Shown here: piece after piece, positions 7,732-15,625 of the stretch
How the letters are laid out: each line of letters begins with the position of its first letter
How positions within the stretch are numbered: the stretch's first letter is position 1
Assembly: GCF_000430745.1 (NCBI RefSeq)
Contig: NZ_AUMP01000003.1
Span: forward strand, 33,503 to 97,502
Length of the DNA: 64,000 nucleotides
Direction: 5' to 3'
DNA from: Fictibacillus gelatini DSM 15865
Lineage (GTDB): Bacteria > Bacillota > Bacilli > Bacillales > Fictibacillaceae
Translations under genes and position numbers: made by a program
The notes under the pieces: model-generated
Told to the model about the DNA's origin: nothing
What the model saw: the letters and a program-made list of their open reading frames with translations, nothing else
Databases searched by the model: none

Positions 7732-7910
7732 CAAATTCCTACTACGGTAACCAATGGGTGATCAAAGGTCACAAATTGGACGAGCATATGGTTCAAACCG
7801 CACTGAATAACGGTCTTGAGTATCACAACGTTTACAACCGTATCGTGTACAAAAAGTGGTCGGTTGAAGATGCGATCAGCAAGCCGAAAGGAGCCGGTTA
7901 TGGATTTTAG
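7728..7910 (+). CDS. hypothetical early phage protein
   Basis: A 60-residue protein with AAGGAGG upstream and ATGA coupling to the previous gene. Contains YHNVYNRIVYKKWSVEDAISKPK, resembling short phage helix-turn-helix-like proteins, but I cannot name the family. Confidence 0.65.
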   Translation: MTNSYYGNQWVIKGHKLDEHMVQTALNNGLEYHNVYNRIVYKKWSVEDAISKPKGAGYGF

Positions 7911-8094
7911 TACAGCAACTAGGGCGCAGCTTGTCCATATAATCAATCACGAATCACTAGACGATAAGTATGCGGCCGCCAGGGAATTACACTTGAGAAA
8001 GCATGCAGATTGTAAAATGAACGATCCACGGATATGGAATTTATCACGCTACATTAAACAACAAAATAAGGGCTGCTCTCACGATGTTCTATGA
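7900..8094 (+). CDS. hypothetical early phage protein
   Basis: A 64-residue helical protein beginning MDFSTATRAQLVHIINHE, a start pattern frequent in small phage proteins. AAAGGAG precedes ATG 7900. Its 3' end overlaps by 6 bases the 3' end of the leftward gene at 8089, so the rightward early operon meets a leftward unit here. Confidence 0.65.
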   Translation: MDFSTATRAQLVHIINHESLDDKYAAARELHLRKHADCKMNDPRIWNLSRYIKQQNKGCSHDVL

Positions 8095-8295
8095 AAGCAG
8101 CCTATCAGCTTCCCGGGCTTTCTTTCGCTCGATAAGCTCGACATATTTTAATCCTTTTTGGAGTAAGTCAGCGATAGCGGCAGATCGATTGTCTTTACGT
8201 TTTGAAAATCGATAATCGTCTACACGCTCTAAAAGAAATTTGTCCAATGAAATGGTGGTAGATGGTTTTGAACTATCTTTCCTCATATGGGCCAT
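8089..8295 (-). CDS. ribbon-helix-helix protein (Arc/CopG-like)
   Basis: A 68-residue regulator. The beta strand STTISLDKFLLERVDDY followed by two helices (DNRSAAIADLLQKGLKYVEL) is the ribbon-helix-helix fold. The start at 8295 has AAAGGAG upstream; the longer frame (to 8376) has none. It is second in a leftward pair with the 8357 gene, within an otherwise rightward early region. Confidence 0.75.
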   Translation of the reverse strand: MAHMRKDSSKPSTTISLDKFLLERVDDYRFSKRKDNRSAAIADLLQKGLKYVELIERKKAREADRLLS

Positions 8296-8356
8296 TGTGT
8301 ATTCTCCTTTTCTTTTTTTGGATTTACGTAATACGGTAACACATCGAAAGGGGTGA

Positions 8357-8530
8357 TTATTTTTCCTTTTTCTCATTCATTTCTTTTTGTAGCTGCTCGA
8401 TGCCAAGTTTGATGATTTCGTTTAATGCTTTTGATCTTGAATTGATACGGTTTGCAAATTGGAAGTCCTCGACCTTTTCTAGGGTTTCCTCATCTAAAAC
8501 AATACTAATAATAGGCTTTTTAGTCGCCAT
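8357..8530 (-). CDS. ribbon-helix-helix protein
   Basis: A 57-residue protein with the strand PIISIVLDEETLEKVEDFQ and helices SRSKALNEIIKLGIEQLQ, typical of a ribbon-helix-helix repressor. ATG at 8530 follows GGAGGGAAAC. It is divergent from a third such gene at 8708. Probably a DNA-binding dimer acting on the intervening dyads. Confidence 0.78.
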   Translation of the reverse strand: MATKKPIISIVLDEETLEKVEDFQFANRINSRSKALNEIIKLGIEQLQKEMNEKKEK

Positions 8531-8545
8531 GATGTTTCCCTCCAC

Positions 8546-8707
8546 AGTTAATAAAATATTAAAGTCATAAGTTATTAACTAATATATACAATGTCACAAA
8601 AAATATGTCAAGTATTTTTGGAAAAACATAGACAGATTACCTGCTATTTGATAGAATAAGGTTAATAGGTTAATAACCTCTTAACCTCGATGGAAGGAGG
8701 GGAGTAG
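8546..8707. promoter_or_regulatory. divergent control region between ribbon-helix-helix genes
   Basis: A rightward SigA-like promoter, TAGACA (8629-8634), 17 bases, TAGAAT (8652-8657), is followed by nested dyads: AGGTTAATAACCT at 8667-8679, flanked by GGTTAA (8660-8665) and TTAACC (8681-8686). On the leftward side AGTTATTAACT (8570-8580) is a related dyad. The shared GGTTA/AGTTA half-sites suggest one regulator acts on both promoters. Confidence 0.6.
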
Positions 8708-8869
8708 ATGGCGGAACAACAAGAAAAACGTATGGTTTCTATCCTGGTTGAGCAAGACACATACGACAAGATTACAGAAATTCAGAAGGAAACCGGTATT
8801 TTTAGCAGATCAAAACTGCTACGAGACCTAATTGATCGCGGCTTAAAAACACTTGAAAAAGAGGCGTGA
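8708..8869 (+). CDS. ribbon-helix-helix protein
   Basis: A 53-residue protein with strand RMVSILVEQDTYDKITEIQ and helices FSRSKLLRDLIDRGLKTL, the ribbon-helix-helix pattern. GGAAGGAGGGG precedes ATG 8708, and the start lies 20 bases after a nested operator-like dyad, which suggests autorepression. Third member of this family within 0.8 kb. Confidence 0.75.
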   Translation: MAEQQEKRMVSILVEQDTYDKITEIQKETGIFSRSKLLRDLIDRGLKTLEKEA

Positions 8870-8909
8870 TCGAAAATGGCGACTAAAAAGCTAAAAAAGG
8901 AGGGTAAAA

Positions 8910-9092
8910 ATGGAGGAATTTAAAGTGAAAATTAACGACGGCTTTGGATTTATACATGTTTCTAAGGATGGTTGTTTACATGTGCAACTCGATGAACCAG
9001 AGGGTATCGAAGAAGTTTGTGTGTTGCTTGATCGTGACGAATTAGTAGAATTGAAGGTCAAATTGGAGATGTACTTAGAATCAACGAGGTGA
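8910..9092 (+). CDS. hypothetical early phage protein
   Basis: A 60-residue acidic protein (MEEFKVKINDGFGFIHVSKDG...). AAGGAGGG lies 8 bases upstream; a 15-codon open frame at 8876-8923 overlaps this leader and may be only the ribosome-site context. Family not recognised. Confidence 0.65.
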   Translation: MEEFKVKINDGFGFIHVSKDGCLHVQLDEPEGIEEVCVLLDRDELVELKVKLEMYLESTR

Positions 9093-9099
9093 GGTGATT

Positions 9100-9948
9100 A
9101 TGGCAAGGCCAAACAAACAAGGTGTTGACTACTTTCCATTAGATGTTCATATGGACGACAAAATAAAATTCGTTGAGATCAAGTATAAGTTAGAGGGATT
9201 CGCCGTCGTTATTAAATTGATGCAACGAATTTATGCCAACGGTTATTGGTGCAGGTGGTCCGAAGATGAAATGTTGCTATTTTCGGACGAGATAAAAGCG
9301 GATTTTTCGCTCGTTGAAAAAGTAGTTAGTGAATGTTTAAAGCGGGATGTTTTTGACGTTGAATTGTATGAAAAATACGGCATATTGACGTCAAGGGGTA
9401 TACAAAAACGATACAAAGAGATCGTCAGACGAAGAAAAGACGTCGAAGTGATTGAAGAATACCTACTTATTGACGGCAGTTTCGGAGTTAATGACGTCAT
9501 TAATCCGTCAGCGGGACAACAGAATGACGGCAAAAGTACACAAAGTAAAGTAAAGGAAAGTAAAGTAAAGGAAAGTAAAGGAAAAAAGATTAATCGTCAC
9601 AAGTATGAAACTTGCGACATGGAGATGGCCCAACAGTTATTTGCTAAGATTCTTGAAAATAACGAACATGCAAAAAAGCCGGATTTAGAGAAATGGGCAA
9701 ATGAATTTAGGTTAATGCGTGAAACAGATCATCGGACTGAAGATCAAATTAAGTATTTAATCGACTGGACGCAATCAGATAGTTTTTGGAAAACAAATAT
9801 CTTGTCTCCGGCTAAATTAAGAAAACAGTTCGATCAACTTGTGGTCAGAGTTAAAGAGCAAATTAAAAAACAAAACAAACAAAGTAAAGTTGAGGATATG
9901 AAACCTAGAGCTTATCAAAGTTTACAAGATTGGGTGAATGAAGCATGA
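9100..9948 (+). CDS. DnaD-like / DUF4373 phage replication protein
   Basis: A 282-residue replication protein. The N-terminal Lin1244/Lin1753-type domain (about 1-95: ARPNKQGVDYFPLDVHMDDKIKFVEIKY...) is typical of phage replication initiators. A linker of repeated SKVKE units (about 148-160) follows, then a DnaD-like C-terminal part (about 175-245, EDQIKYLIDWTQSDSFWKTNILSPAKLR). It would bind the phage origin and help recruit the helicase with the next gene. ATG 9100 has GAGGTGAGG upstream. Confidence 0.85.
   Translation: MARPNKQGVDYFPLDVHMDDKIKFVEIKYKLEGFAVVIKLMQRIYANGYWCRWSEDEMLLFSDEIKADFSLVEKVVSECLKRDVFDVELYEKYGILTSRGIQKRYKEIVRRRKDVEVIEEYLLIDGSFGVNDVINPSAGQQNDGKSTQSKVKESKVKESKGKKINRHKYETCDMEMAQQLFAKILENNEHAKKPDLEKWANEFRLMRETDHRTEDQIKYLIDWTQSDSFWKTNILSPAKLRKQFDQLVVRVKEQIKKQNKQSKVEDMKPRAYQSLQDWVNEA
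9544..9583 (+). repeat. 15-bp tandem repeats inside the replication initiator gene
   Basis: The unit AGTAAAGTAAAGGAA occurs at 9544-9558 and 9559-9573, with a partial copy at 9574-9583. It encodes the SKVKE repeats of the initiator linker. Repeats within an initiator gene are a common place for a phage origin, so these may be iterons; alternatively they only reflect the peptide repeat. Confidence 0.6.
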
Positions 9949-10460
9949 ACAGAAAAGAAATTATCAATTTGTTGGCTATCGCTACTGCTAATTTTCCGTC
10001 AATGCAAGAAAAGGATATGAAACCCACGGCGATTTTGTGGGAAAAAGCACTTAATGATATTGATTACAATATTGCGGAAAAAGCTCTCCTAAAAGTGTTA
10101 TCAACATCAAAATTTTTTCCGACAATATCCGAAATCAGAGAAGCGGCAGCGGATTTGACACAACCAAGAACACTGGATGCTATGGAGGCTTGGGGGTTAA
10201 TTGTAGAAGCTATTAGGCGGTATGGTCTTTATAACCCGGGCAAAGCAATGGAATCCTTGCCTGATGAAGTGGTTGAAATGGTGAAGCAATTTACCTGGCG
10301 TGAACTCTGTTTGAGTGAAAATCCCGAAACATTGAGAGCTCAATTTAGAATGGCTTGGGAAACACGGAGCAAACGGCAAAAAGAATTAAAGGCTCTTCCA
10401 ACTGATATTAGACAGATGATAGAAGGGTTTACCGATAAAACAAAATTAATTAGTGATTGA
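9945..10460 (+). CDS. replicative helicase loader/inhibitor-like protein
   Basis: A 171-residue protein with an N-terminal region (about 1-75: EIINLLAIATANFPSMQEKDMKPTAILWEKAL ... FFPTISEIREAAAD) like the G39P family that loads and inhibits the phage SPP1 helicase. It overlaps the initiator stop (ATGA). No helicase gene follows, so the phage probably recruits host DnaC/DnaB-type helicase. Confidence 0.78.
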   Translation: MNRKEIINLLAIATANFPSMQEKDMKPTAILWEKALNDIDYNIAEKALLKVLSTSKFFPTISEIREAAADLTQPRTLDAMEAWGLIVEAIRRYGLYNPGKAMESLPDEVVEMVKQFTWRELCLSENPETLRAQFRMAWETRSKRQKELKALPTDIRQMIEGFTDKTKLISD

Positions 10461-10472
10461 GAGGAGATCATT

Positions 10473-10739
10473 TTGGGAGCAAATGAAGCAACGACCATCA
10501 CCCGGTTAGAACAGCGATACATGAAAAAAAGACGATGTAACATTTACATCGCCCTTGAAGAGTTAGATTTCATCTGGAGTTACAAAGAAATTGAGGAGTT
10601 TGACCAACTTTGGCGGGAAGGTTACTCCCTCAATTACATCTCTGATTATTTTAACAGAGATATAGATGAGGTTGCAATTCTTTTGATAGATCGGACGAAA
10701 AAAGGCTACTGTAAGCCGAGGGAAAATGGGATTCGGTGA
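10473..10739 (+). CDS. hypothetical phage protein
   Basis: An 88-residue protein, TTG start with GAGGAGA upstream. The second half (WREGYSLNYISDYFNRDIDEVAILLIDRTKKG) resembles a helix-turn-helix. No family assigned. Confidence 0.6.
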   Translation: MGANEATTITRLEQRYMKKRRCNIYIALEELDFIWSYKEIEEFDQLWREGYSLNYISDYFNRDIDEVAILLIDRTKKGYCKPRENGIR

Positions 10740-10790
10740 GTTAGGGCGCATTAGATGAATATTGTGACACAACGAAAGGGGAAATTTGAA

Positions 10791-10883
10791 ATGGCGAAAA
10801 TCATAGTAGAAATGGATGAAAAATTTGAGTGGTATGAACTATGGGATCAAATTTTTGAAGGCAAGTGGTCAATAAAAGACTAA
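10791..10883 (+). CDS. very small phage protein
   Basis: A 30-residue acidic protein (MAKIIVEMDEKFEWYELWDQ...). AAAGGGG lies 8 bases before ATG 10791. An in-frame ATG at 10755 has no clear ribosome site. Function unknown. Confidence 0.5.
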   Translation: MAKIIVEMDEKFEWYELWDQIFEGKWSIKD

Positions 10884-10895
10884 GGGGGCTGCCTC

Positions 10896-11693
10896 ATGAA
10901 AAGGTGTGGTTGTATTTCCTGCAAACGAAATGAAGTAGTAAAGGAGAAAGCAACAACGTATGTAGCTTTTTGCGATAACTGCGGCGCACCTAAGAAAGTA
11001 AGTTCGTATGTCATTAAACTGTATTTCATGGACCCGAATGTGGAGACGATCGCCTGTCAAAAGTGCGAGAGGATGACAGTCATTCCAGAATATTTAAAAA
11101 AGGATATCAGACTTATTATGAATCGAAAACAGATCATTTATAGAATTGGGGATTTGATTGAAGAGAATTGCAAAGGATGCAAATTGATTAAAAGAAACGA
11201 ACGCTCAAAGGATTATTTAACTGTTTGCCCAACATGTGATATCGGAAAGGAATTACGGCTGTTAGGTAATGAACTAAACAAGGGGAGGAAGAAGGAAATG
11301 CCATTTTCAAAAGAAATATACCTTGATTTCAAAGCGAAAGGAGTTTCCGACCGCAGGATTGAAGAGAAGTTTTCCATCAATCACAACAAGCTTTACCAAA
11401 TGAAAAAGGAATGGGGATTAACAGGAGAACGTGGGAAGCCGGTATTAAAGCAAGCCGAAGAACCGAAGCAGGAACAACCAGAGCAGCCAGCATCCGATGA
11501 AAAACCAATGTCCGAATGGGCGGCAATCAAAGCTGAGTGGCAGAAGTTGCGTGAAGAAAATGAACGATTAAAACAAGAAAAAGAATCAATTGTGCAGATG
11601 TGGAAAGCGGAAAATGAACAACTTTCGAGGGAATTTGATGATTTGAAACGGAAGTATGAAGCCATCACAACAGCTTTAAAAGCAGTACTGTAG
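10896..11693 (+). CDS. zinc-finger, helix-turn-helix and coiled-coil phage protein
   Basis: 265 residues. The N-terminal part has paired cysteines (CGCISCKR, CDNCGAP, CQKCER, then CKGCK and CPTCD), suggesting two or more zinc sites. A resolvase-like helix-turn-helix (DFKAKGVSDRRIEEKFSINHN, about 145-170) and, after a Glu/Pro/Gln linker, a long coiled coil (about 205-262) follow. A DNA-binding role is likely; the family is not one I can name. AAGGGGG precedes ATG 10896. Confidence 0.7.
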   Translation: MKRCGCISCKRNEVVKEKATTYVAFCDNCGAPKKVSSYVIKLYFMDPNVETIACQKCERMTVIPEYLKKDIRLIMNRKQIIYRIGDLIEENCKGCKLIKRNERSKDYLTVCPTCDIGKELRLLGNELNKGRKKEMPFSKEIYLDFKAKGVSDRRIEEKFSINHNKLYQMKKEWGLTGERGKPVLKQAEEPKQEQPEQPASDEKPMSEWAAIKAEWQKLREENERLKQEKESIVQMWKAENEQLSREFDDLKRKYEAITTALKAVL

Positions 11694-11705
11694 GGTGGTG
11701 AGCGG

Positions 11706-12218
11706 ATGAATTTAGCCAATGAGTTTCATCCTGTTCCAAAACCAATCAAAGAAAGAAAGGAAAAACCAAAGCCGGCATTTAAAGAAAAACGTTTCAATCG
11801 ACAGAGGAAGAAGAAAAAGAAAGTTGAGATGTACAAAGGGATAAAAATTCCGCACAAAAAGAAAAGAGGCGAGATTTCGAAAACTGACTATGAAAAAGCC
11901 TTGTTGCATTACGGGGGCGGATGTGCAGAAACAGGAAATATTCAGATTGAAATGCACCATATCGTTTTTCGCTCGCAAGGCGGCCGCGGTGGGTGGAGAA
12001 ATTTAGTACCGCTATCCAAAGAATTTCACACAAAATGCCATACAGATCGTGAGTATGCAGAATATTGGCGAAGGGAACATGAAAAGAAATTTGGCCCGCA
12101 TTTCATGAAAGATCGTTTTGACCTATGGAAAGAAGGATTGATTCACAATCCAACAGAGGAAGCCTTTGAAAAATTTATGGAAGGAGAAGAAGAGCGTGCG
12201 AAGGCGATGGGTAGTTGA
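11706..12218 (+). CDS. HNH endonuclease
   Basis: 170 residues. A Lys/Arg-rich N-terminus (about 1-55) is followed by an HNH fold with MHHIVFRSQGGRGGWRNLVPLSKEFHTKCH as the core (about 80-110). The position in the early region, away from the terminase, differs from packaging HNH proteins; a recombination or nicking role like NinG-type nucleases is possible. A GGTGGTGAG ribosome site precedes it. Confidence 0.78.
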   Translation: MNLANEFHPVPKPIKERKEKPKPAFKEKRFNRQRKKKKKVEMYKGIKIPHKKKRGEISKTDYEKALLHYGGGCAETGNIQIEMHHIVFRSQGGRGGWRNLVPLSKEFHTKCHTDREYAEYWRREHEKKFGPHFMKDRFDLWKEGLIHNPTEEAFEKFMEGEEERAKAMGS

Positions 12219-12348
12219 GAAAGAATTCATGTCAATTGATCGGGAACCACTGCAAACCATCATCATACATCCAGAAGAAGATGACAAGCTATCCATAAAG
12301 AAAGAGCATAGACCGTACTTTTTTAAAAAATACGTTGTATCAAAATAG
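12196..12348 (+). CDS. hypothetical small phage protein
   Basis: A 50-residue basic protein if started at GTG 12196 (GGAG at 12183-12186 upstream); a shorter 39-residue version would begin at ATG 12229. Overlaps the end of the HNH gene. No family recognised, and the start is uncertain. Confidence 0.45.
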   Translation: MRRRWVVEKEFMSIDREPLQTIIIHPEEDDKLSIKKEHRPYFFKKYVVSK

Positions 12349-12412
12349 ACATAACACACCAACTATACACTAGCAGTCAATAGGACTTTTAACAAGCGGA
12401 ACGGAGGTTCGG

Positions 12413-13339
12413 ATGATAAAGGTAGGCTCATTGTTTTCCGGGGCGATTGACGGAATGTCTTTAGGATTCAAACTGGCTTCGGACAAGTACGAAACAGTAA
12501 TTTCAAACGAACTGGAATCAACAGCGGTCAAAACAGCAGCAGCTAACTATGATCATCGAATTTTACAGGATGATATAAGAAATATTTCCATTGAGGCATT
12601 AAGGGAGTGCCAAGTAATAGCCGGCACTTTCCCTTGCCAAGAATACAGCAAAGCCGCACATATCCATAAAAATAAAAGGAAGGACAACTGGAAACAGGCA
12701 TTTCATTGGGCGAGTATCAGAGATTTGTTTCTGCACTATTTTCGTTTTATTGCATTGGTGCAGCCAGAAGTATATCTATGGGAGAACAGCCCGGAAGTGA
12801 GAAATTTTCCGATTGTGATGGAAACCTTCCGCAAGCTGCCACCTTATCACTATTACGAATTGGAATTAGATACATTGGATTTCCGGCTCCCGCAACGGCG
12901 TAAAAGATTATTTGTGATTGGATTCAAGCGACCATATAACATGCCGAATGTGGCAGATTTCCAAATTTATAGCCGTCAGCTAACAATAAAGGATATCAAA
13001 GAGGACATTGAGGTAATAGACATCCCGCAATATGTCATCAATCGGATTGAAGGTAAGTATCGTGATTTTCCATCCGTCAAAGATGATGACGACATCGGAA
13101 ATACATGTGTAGCTCATTATGGCCGGGATCGCGGCACTACTCTTATTCGAGATAAAACAGGATACAAAGGTATGCGGCCATTCACTGTTAGAGAATACGC
13201 CAGATTAATGGGGATTCCGGATAACTTTCAATTCGCTAACAAAGACACAACGAATTATCGGCACATTGGAAATTCGGTTTCGCCAGTTGTTACAAGAGCA
13301 TTAGCAAAGGCAATTGAACCATATTTTATCGGGAGGTAA
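12413..13339 (+). CDS. C5-cytosine DNA methyltransferase (orphan)
   Basis: A 308-residue DNA methyltransferase. Motif [15 protein letters not shown], motif [11 protein letters not shown] with the catalytic Cys (about 77), motif VI as WENSPEV, motif [14 protein letters not shown] and motif [17 protein letters not shown] are present. The space for target recognition is short, and no restriction gene lies nearby, so it is an orphan that probably protects phage DNA from host enzymes. The recognised sequence cannot be read from the gene. Confidence 0.93.
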   Translation: MIKVGSLFSGAIDGMSLGFKLASDKYETVISNELESTAVKTAAANYDHRILQDDIRNISIEALRECQVIAGTFPCQEYSKAAHIHKNKRKDNWKQAFHWASIRDLFLHYFRFIALVQPEVYLWENSPEVRNFPIVMETFRKLPPYHYYELELDTLDFRLPQRRKRLFVIGFKRPYNMPNVADFQIYSRQLTIKDIKEDIEVIDIPQYVINRIEGKYRDFPSVKDDDDIGNTCVAHYGRDRGTTLIRDKTGYKGMRPFTVREYARLMGIPDNFQFANKDTTNYRHIGNSVSPVVTRALAKAIEPYFIGR

Positions 13340-13343
13340 AGAC

Positions 13344-13748
13344 ATGATAAATCGCACTATTTTGGTTGGAAGGCTTACAAAAGACCCGGATTTACGCTAC
13401 ACGCCATCAGGAGTGGCCGTCTGCAACTTTACGCTTGCTGTTAACCGCACATTTACGAATCAGCAAGGAGAGCGGGAAGCGGATTTTATCAACATCGTTT
13501 GCTTTAAAAAAGCTGCAGAGAACGTAGCCAATTACTTAAAGAAAGGTTCCCTCGCCGGAGTAGACGGCCGTATTCAAACCCGGTCGTATGAAAAGGACGG
13601 CAAGAGAATTTACATCACGGAGGTAGTGGCGGAATCGGTTCAGTTTTTAGAGCCACGTTCGCAACAGCAAAACAGAGGACAGCAGCCAGACCCATTCGCT
13701 AATGACGGCACACCAATTGATATTTCGGATGAAATGCTCCCGTTTTGA
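13344..13748 (+). CDS. ssb: single-stranded DNA-binding protein
   Basis: A 134-residue SSB. The OB fold (about 1-105) opens [23 protein letters not shown] and includes [10 protein letters not shown] and [21 protein letters not shown]. The tail is short and ends ISDEMLPF, the acidic tip that recruits partner proteins. GGGAGG lies upstream of ATG 13344. Serves phage replication and ERF recombination. Confidence 0.95.
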   Translation: MINRTILVGRLTKDPDLRYTPSGVAVCNFTLAVNRTFTNQQGEREADFINIVCFKKAAENVANYLKKGSLAGVDGRIQTRSYEKDGKRIYITEVVAESVQFLEPRSQQQNRGQQPDPFANDGTPIDISDEMLPF

Positions 13749-13759
13749 GGCGGCCGCCC

Positions 13760-13942
13760 ATGATACAAAGAGCCATAGGCGAGCGGTACAGACCGATAGT
13801 AAAGGTGAAGAAAATCAAGAAGGACGGGCCAAGAAAAGGAATGCCGACAATGATTGAGGTAAGCGGGGAATTATACGTTCTCGCCCATCGAGATCAACGA
13901 CCGCAGAAAGGGAGAGGGAAATGGAATTTAGAAAAGACATAA
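13760..13942 (+). CDS. hypothetical small basic phage protein
   Basis: A 60-residue Lys/Arg-rich protein (MIQRAIGERYRPIVKVKKIKKDG...). Start ATG 13760 follows GAGG; a TTG at 13745 in the same frame overlaps the ssb stop. It overlaps the MazG-like gene by 22 bases. Function unknown. Confidence 0.55.
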   Translation: MIQRAIGERYRPIVKVKKIKKDGPRKGMPTMIEVSGELYVLAHRDQRPQKGRGKWNLEKT

Positions 13943-14220
13943 ACGATACATTGATTGATATTGGTTTAGAACGATACAGACAAGAATCAAAGTGGGGAAA
14001 ACAGCGGCATCACCACGGTACATGGTTAGCAATTCTTGGCGAGGAATACGGAGAGGTATGCCAAGCAATGCAAAAAGGTCTTATCAGCGAAAAGGAAACG
14101 GATGCAGACGATTTATACAATGAATTAATTCAAGTGGCAGCGGTGGCTTGTGCAATAGCGGAACAGGTTAGAGAGGAAAGAGAGGATGCAGGACATCCAA
14201 GAATTGATACACAGGCATGA
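13921..14220 (+). CDS. MazG-like nucleotide pyrophosphohydrolase family protein
   Basis: A 99-residue all-helical protein. ERYRQESKWGKQRHHHGTWLAILGEEYGEVCQAM and later DADDLYNELIQVAAVACAIAE contain the EExxE and ExxxD-type metal-binding positions of the MazG-like superfamily. It may hydrolyse nucleotides or dampen an alarmone response; the substrate cannot be told. GGGAGAGGG precedes ATG 13921. Confidence 0.75.
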   Translation: MEFRKDINDTLIDIGLERYRQESKWGKQRHHHGTWLAILGEEYGEVCQAMQKGLISEKETDADDLYNELIQVAAVACAIAEQVREEREDAGHPRIDTQA

Positions 14221-14356
14221 AGAAGAAATCAAAACCCTATTGGAGAGGAAGAAGGCATCCTCTCCCGGGGACTGGATATATGAAATGACGGAAGTGAAGA
14301 TACTGGATCGGCAAGCCTTTATAAAACAATTGGAGGGGTTATTAGATGGCGATTGA
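14186..14356 (+). CDS. hypothetical small phage protein
   Basis: A 56-residue charged helical protein (MQDIQELIHRHEEEIKTLLE...). It overlaps the MazG-like gene by 35 bases and the next gene by 11. GAGAGG precedes ATG 14186. No family recognised. Confidence 0.55.
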   Translation: MQDIQELIHRHEEEIKTLLERKKASSPGDWIYEMTEVKILDRQAFIKQLEGLLDGD

Positions 14357-14531
14357 CCCGAAAGAGATTGAAAAAATTGTTGATGATTTTGAAGCAAAGG
14401 CAAGGCAATATCATGATATTTCGGAAGGTCTTTATATGCAAGGGAAGTTCCTCGAATGTGTAATGGAAGATGAAAAATCACACGCATTTGAATACTGCGC
14501 AATGGTTTTAAGGAGGAAGGTGCTTAAATGA
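14346..14531 (+). CDS. hypothetical small phage protein
   Basis: A 61-residue helical protein (MAIDPKEIEKIVDDFEAKAR...) with GGAGGGG upstream and ATGA-type overlap to the next gene. No family recognised. Confidence 0.6.
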   Translation: MAIDPKEIEKIVDDFEAKARQYHDISEGLYMQGKFLECVMEDEKSHAFEYCAMVLRRKVLK

Positions 14532-14662
14532 ATCCGGAAGAGCGCGAGAACATGATAAGCATTTTAGCGTGGTTTTTAGGATGGAACACCAGTACATTTG
14601 AACGGATGACGGACGAAGAGATTGAGCGTGTGTATCGGGAAAGGGTTGAAGGTCATGAGTAA
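14528..14662 (+). CDS. hypothetical small phage protein
   Basis: A 44-residue acidic protein (MNPEERENMISILAWFLGWN...) with AAGGAGG 8 bases upstream and overlaps on both sides (14528-14531 and 14655-14662). The TDEEIERVYRER tail is common in small phage proteins. Confidence 0.6.
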   Translation: MNPEERENMISILAWFLGWNTSTFERMTDEEIERVYRERVEGHE

Positions 14663-15062
14663 GTACGGGGCCAAGAAAACGGTAGTAGATGGGATTGAGT
14701 TTGACTCGAAACTCGAATCCCAATATTACCTTTACCTCAAAGAACGGCAAGCTAAAGGCGAAATTGAAGCATTTACGTTACAGCCGCGTTACGTTCTTCA
14801 AGAAGCATTTAAAAAGAACGGGAAAACTTATCGGAAAATCGAATATGTAGCTGACTTTGAGGTTGTTCATCCGGGTGGAGCAGTTGAGGCTGTTGATATC
14901 AAAGGGGTATGTACTCCTGATTTTGCGATAAAAAGAAAGTTATTTGAAAAAAAGTACCCTTACAAATTGTCAGTGGTTAAGTATATCAAAAAGTTCGGAG
15001 GGTGGATTGAACTGGATGAATTGAAGCAGTTGCGGAGAAAAGCGAAGAAGGTGAAAAGTTGA
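14655..15062 (+). CDS. DUF1064 phage nuclease-like protein
   Basis: A 135-residue protein with the DUF1064 start MSKYGAKKTVVDGIEFDSKLESQYY. The acidic positions in FDSKLES, YVADFEV and AVDIKG form the layout of a PD-(D/E)XK nuclease, so a Holliday-junction resolvase-like role has been suggested for this family. ATG 14655 overlaps the preceding stop. Confidence 0.82.
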   Translation: MSKYGAKKTVVDGIEFDSKLESQYYLYLKERQAKGEIEAFTLQPRYVLQEAFKKNGKTYRKIEYVADFEVVHPGGAVEAVDIKGVCTPDFAIKRKLFEKKYPYKLSVVKYIKKFGGWIELDELKQLRRKAKKVKS

Positions 15063-15310
15063 AAACGATAGGTGAGTGGTCAGAAGAAATTCGAGCATTT
15101 TGGTTTGGGGCAAACAATTGTGAGTGGATAGCTTGGAAAGGCTCACATCAAATATTCGTTTTTCCGTGCGACGAGTACCCTAATCCTCCGTCAAAAATCA
15201 TTCAACATAACAAGAGGATAGAAAGCATCGAAGATTTTACGGAAGCGATGCAAAACGGCAAGACTTACATTGTGGAATATAAAACAGGAAGCATTGAAGA
15301 GGGTGAATAA
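15059..15310 (+). CDS. hypothetical phage protein
   Basis: An 83-residue protein, TTG start overlapping the DUF1064 stop, with AAGGTG upstream. Contains NCEWIAWKGSHQIFVFPCDEY. No recognised family. Confidence 0.6.
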   Translation: MKTIGEWSEEIRAFWFGANNCEWIAWKGSHQIFVFPCDEYPNPPSKIIQHNKRIESIEDFTEAMQNGKTYIVEYKTGSIEEGE

Positions 15311-15451
15311 ATGAAGCCAACGACAGCTTACGCACTAATATGGCTTTCGGTAGCTATCCCGGTGTCTGTAGGGATTATTGTAACGAAAAGTTTGGTTCCT
15401 TTATGGGCACTTATAATACCTGGATGTATTTCCATAAAAGAAGGTGATTAA
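15311..15451 (+). CDS. single-pass small membrane protein
   Basis: A 46-residue protein that is nearly all hydrophobic (ALIWLSVAIPVSVGIIVTK...LWALIIPG), likely one or two membrane helices. It follows the previous gene's TAA directly, with GAGGGTG as ribosome site. Role unknown. Confidence 0.55.
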   Translation: MKPTTAYALIWLSVAIPVSVGIIVTKSLVPLWALIIPGCISIKEGD

Positions 15452-15625
15452 ATGACAATAAATTGGGGAAGCCCGGCGCGACCTAAATATTTATCATTTG
15501 TGTACGGTAAGTATTGGGATAAAGGTGATTTTAAGTTATTCAGCTTTAACAAAGTCCCGCTAGGTTGGTCAATGAATATTTGGAGACTATCGATTTCTTA
15601 CGATAATTACGAGAAGGTGAAGTAA
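15452..15625 (+). CDS. hypothetical small phage protein
   Basis: A 57-residue basic, aromatic-rich protein (MTINWGSPARPKYLSFVYGK...) adjoining its neighbours without gaps; stop and next start overlap as TAATG. GAAGGTG precedes ATG 15452. No family recognised. Confidence 0.55.
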   Translation: MTINWGSPARPKYLSFVYGKYWDKGDFKLFSFNKVPLGWSMNIWRLSISYDNYEKVK

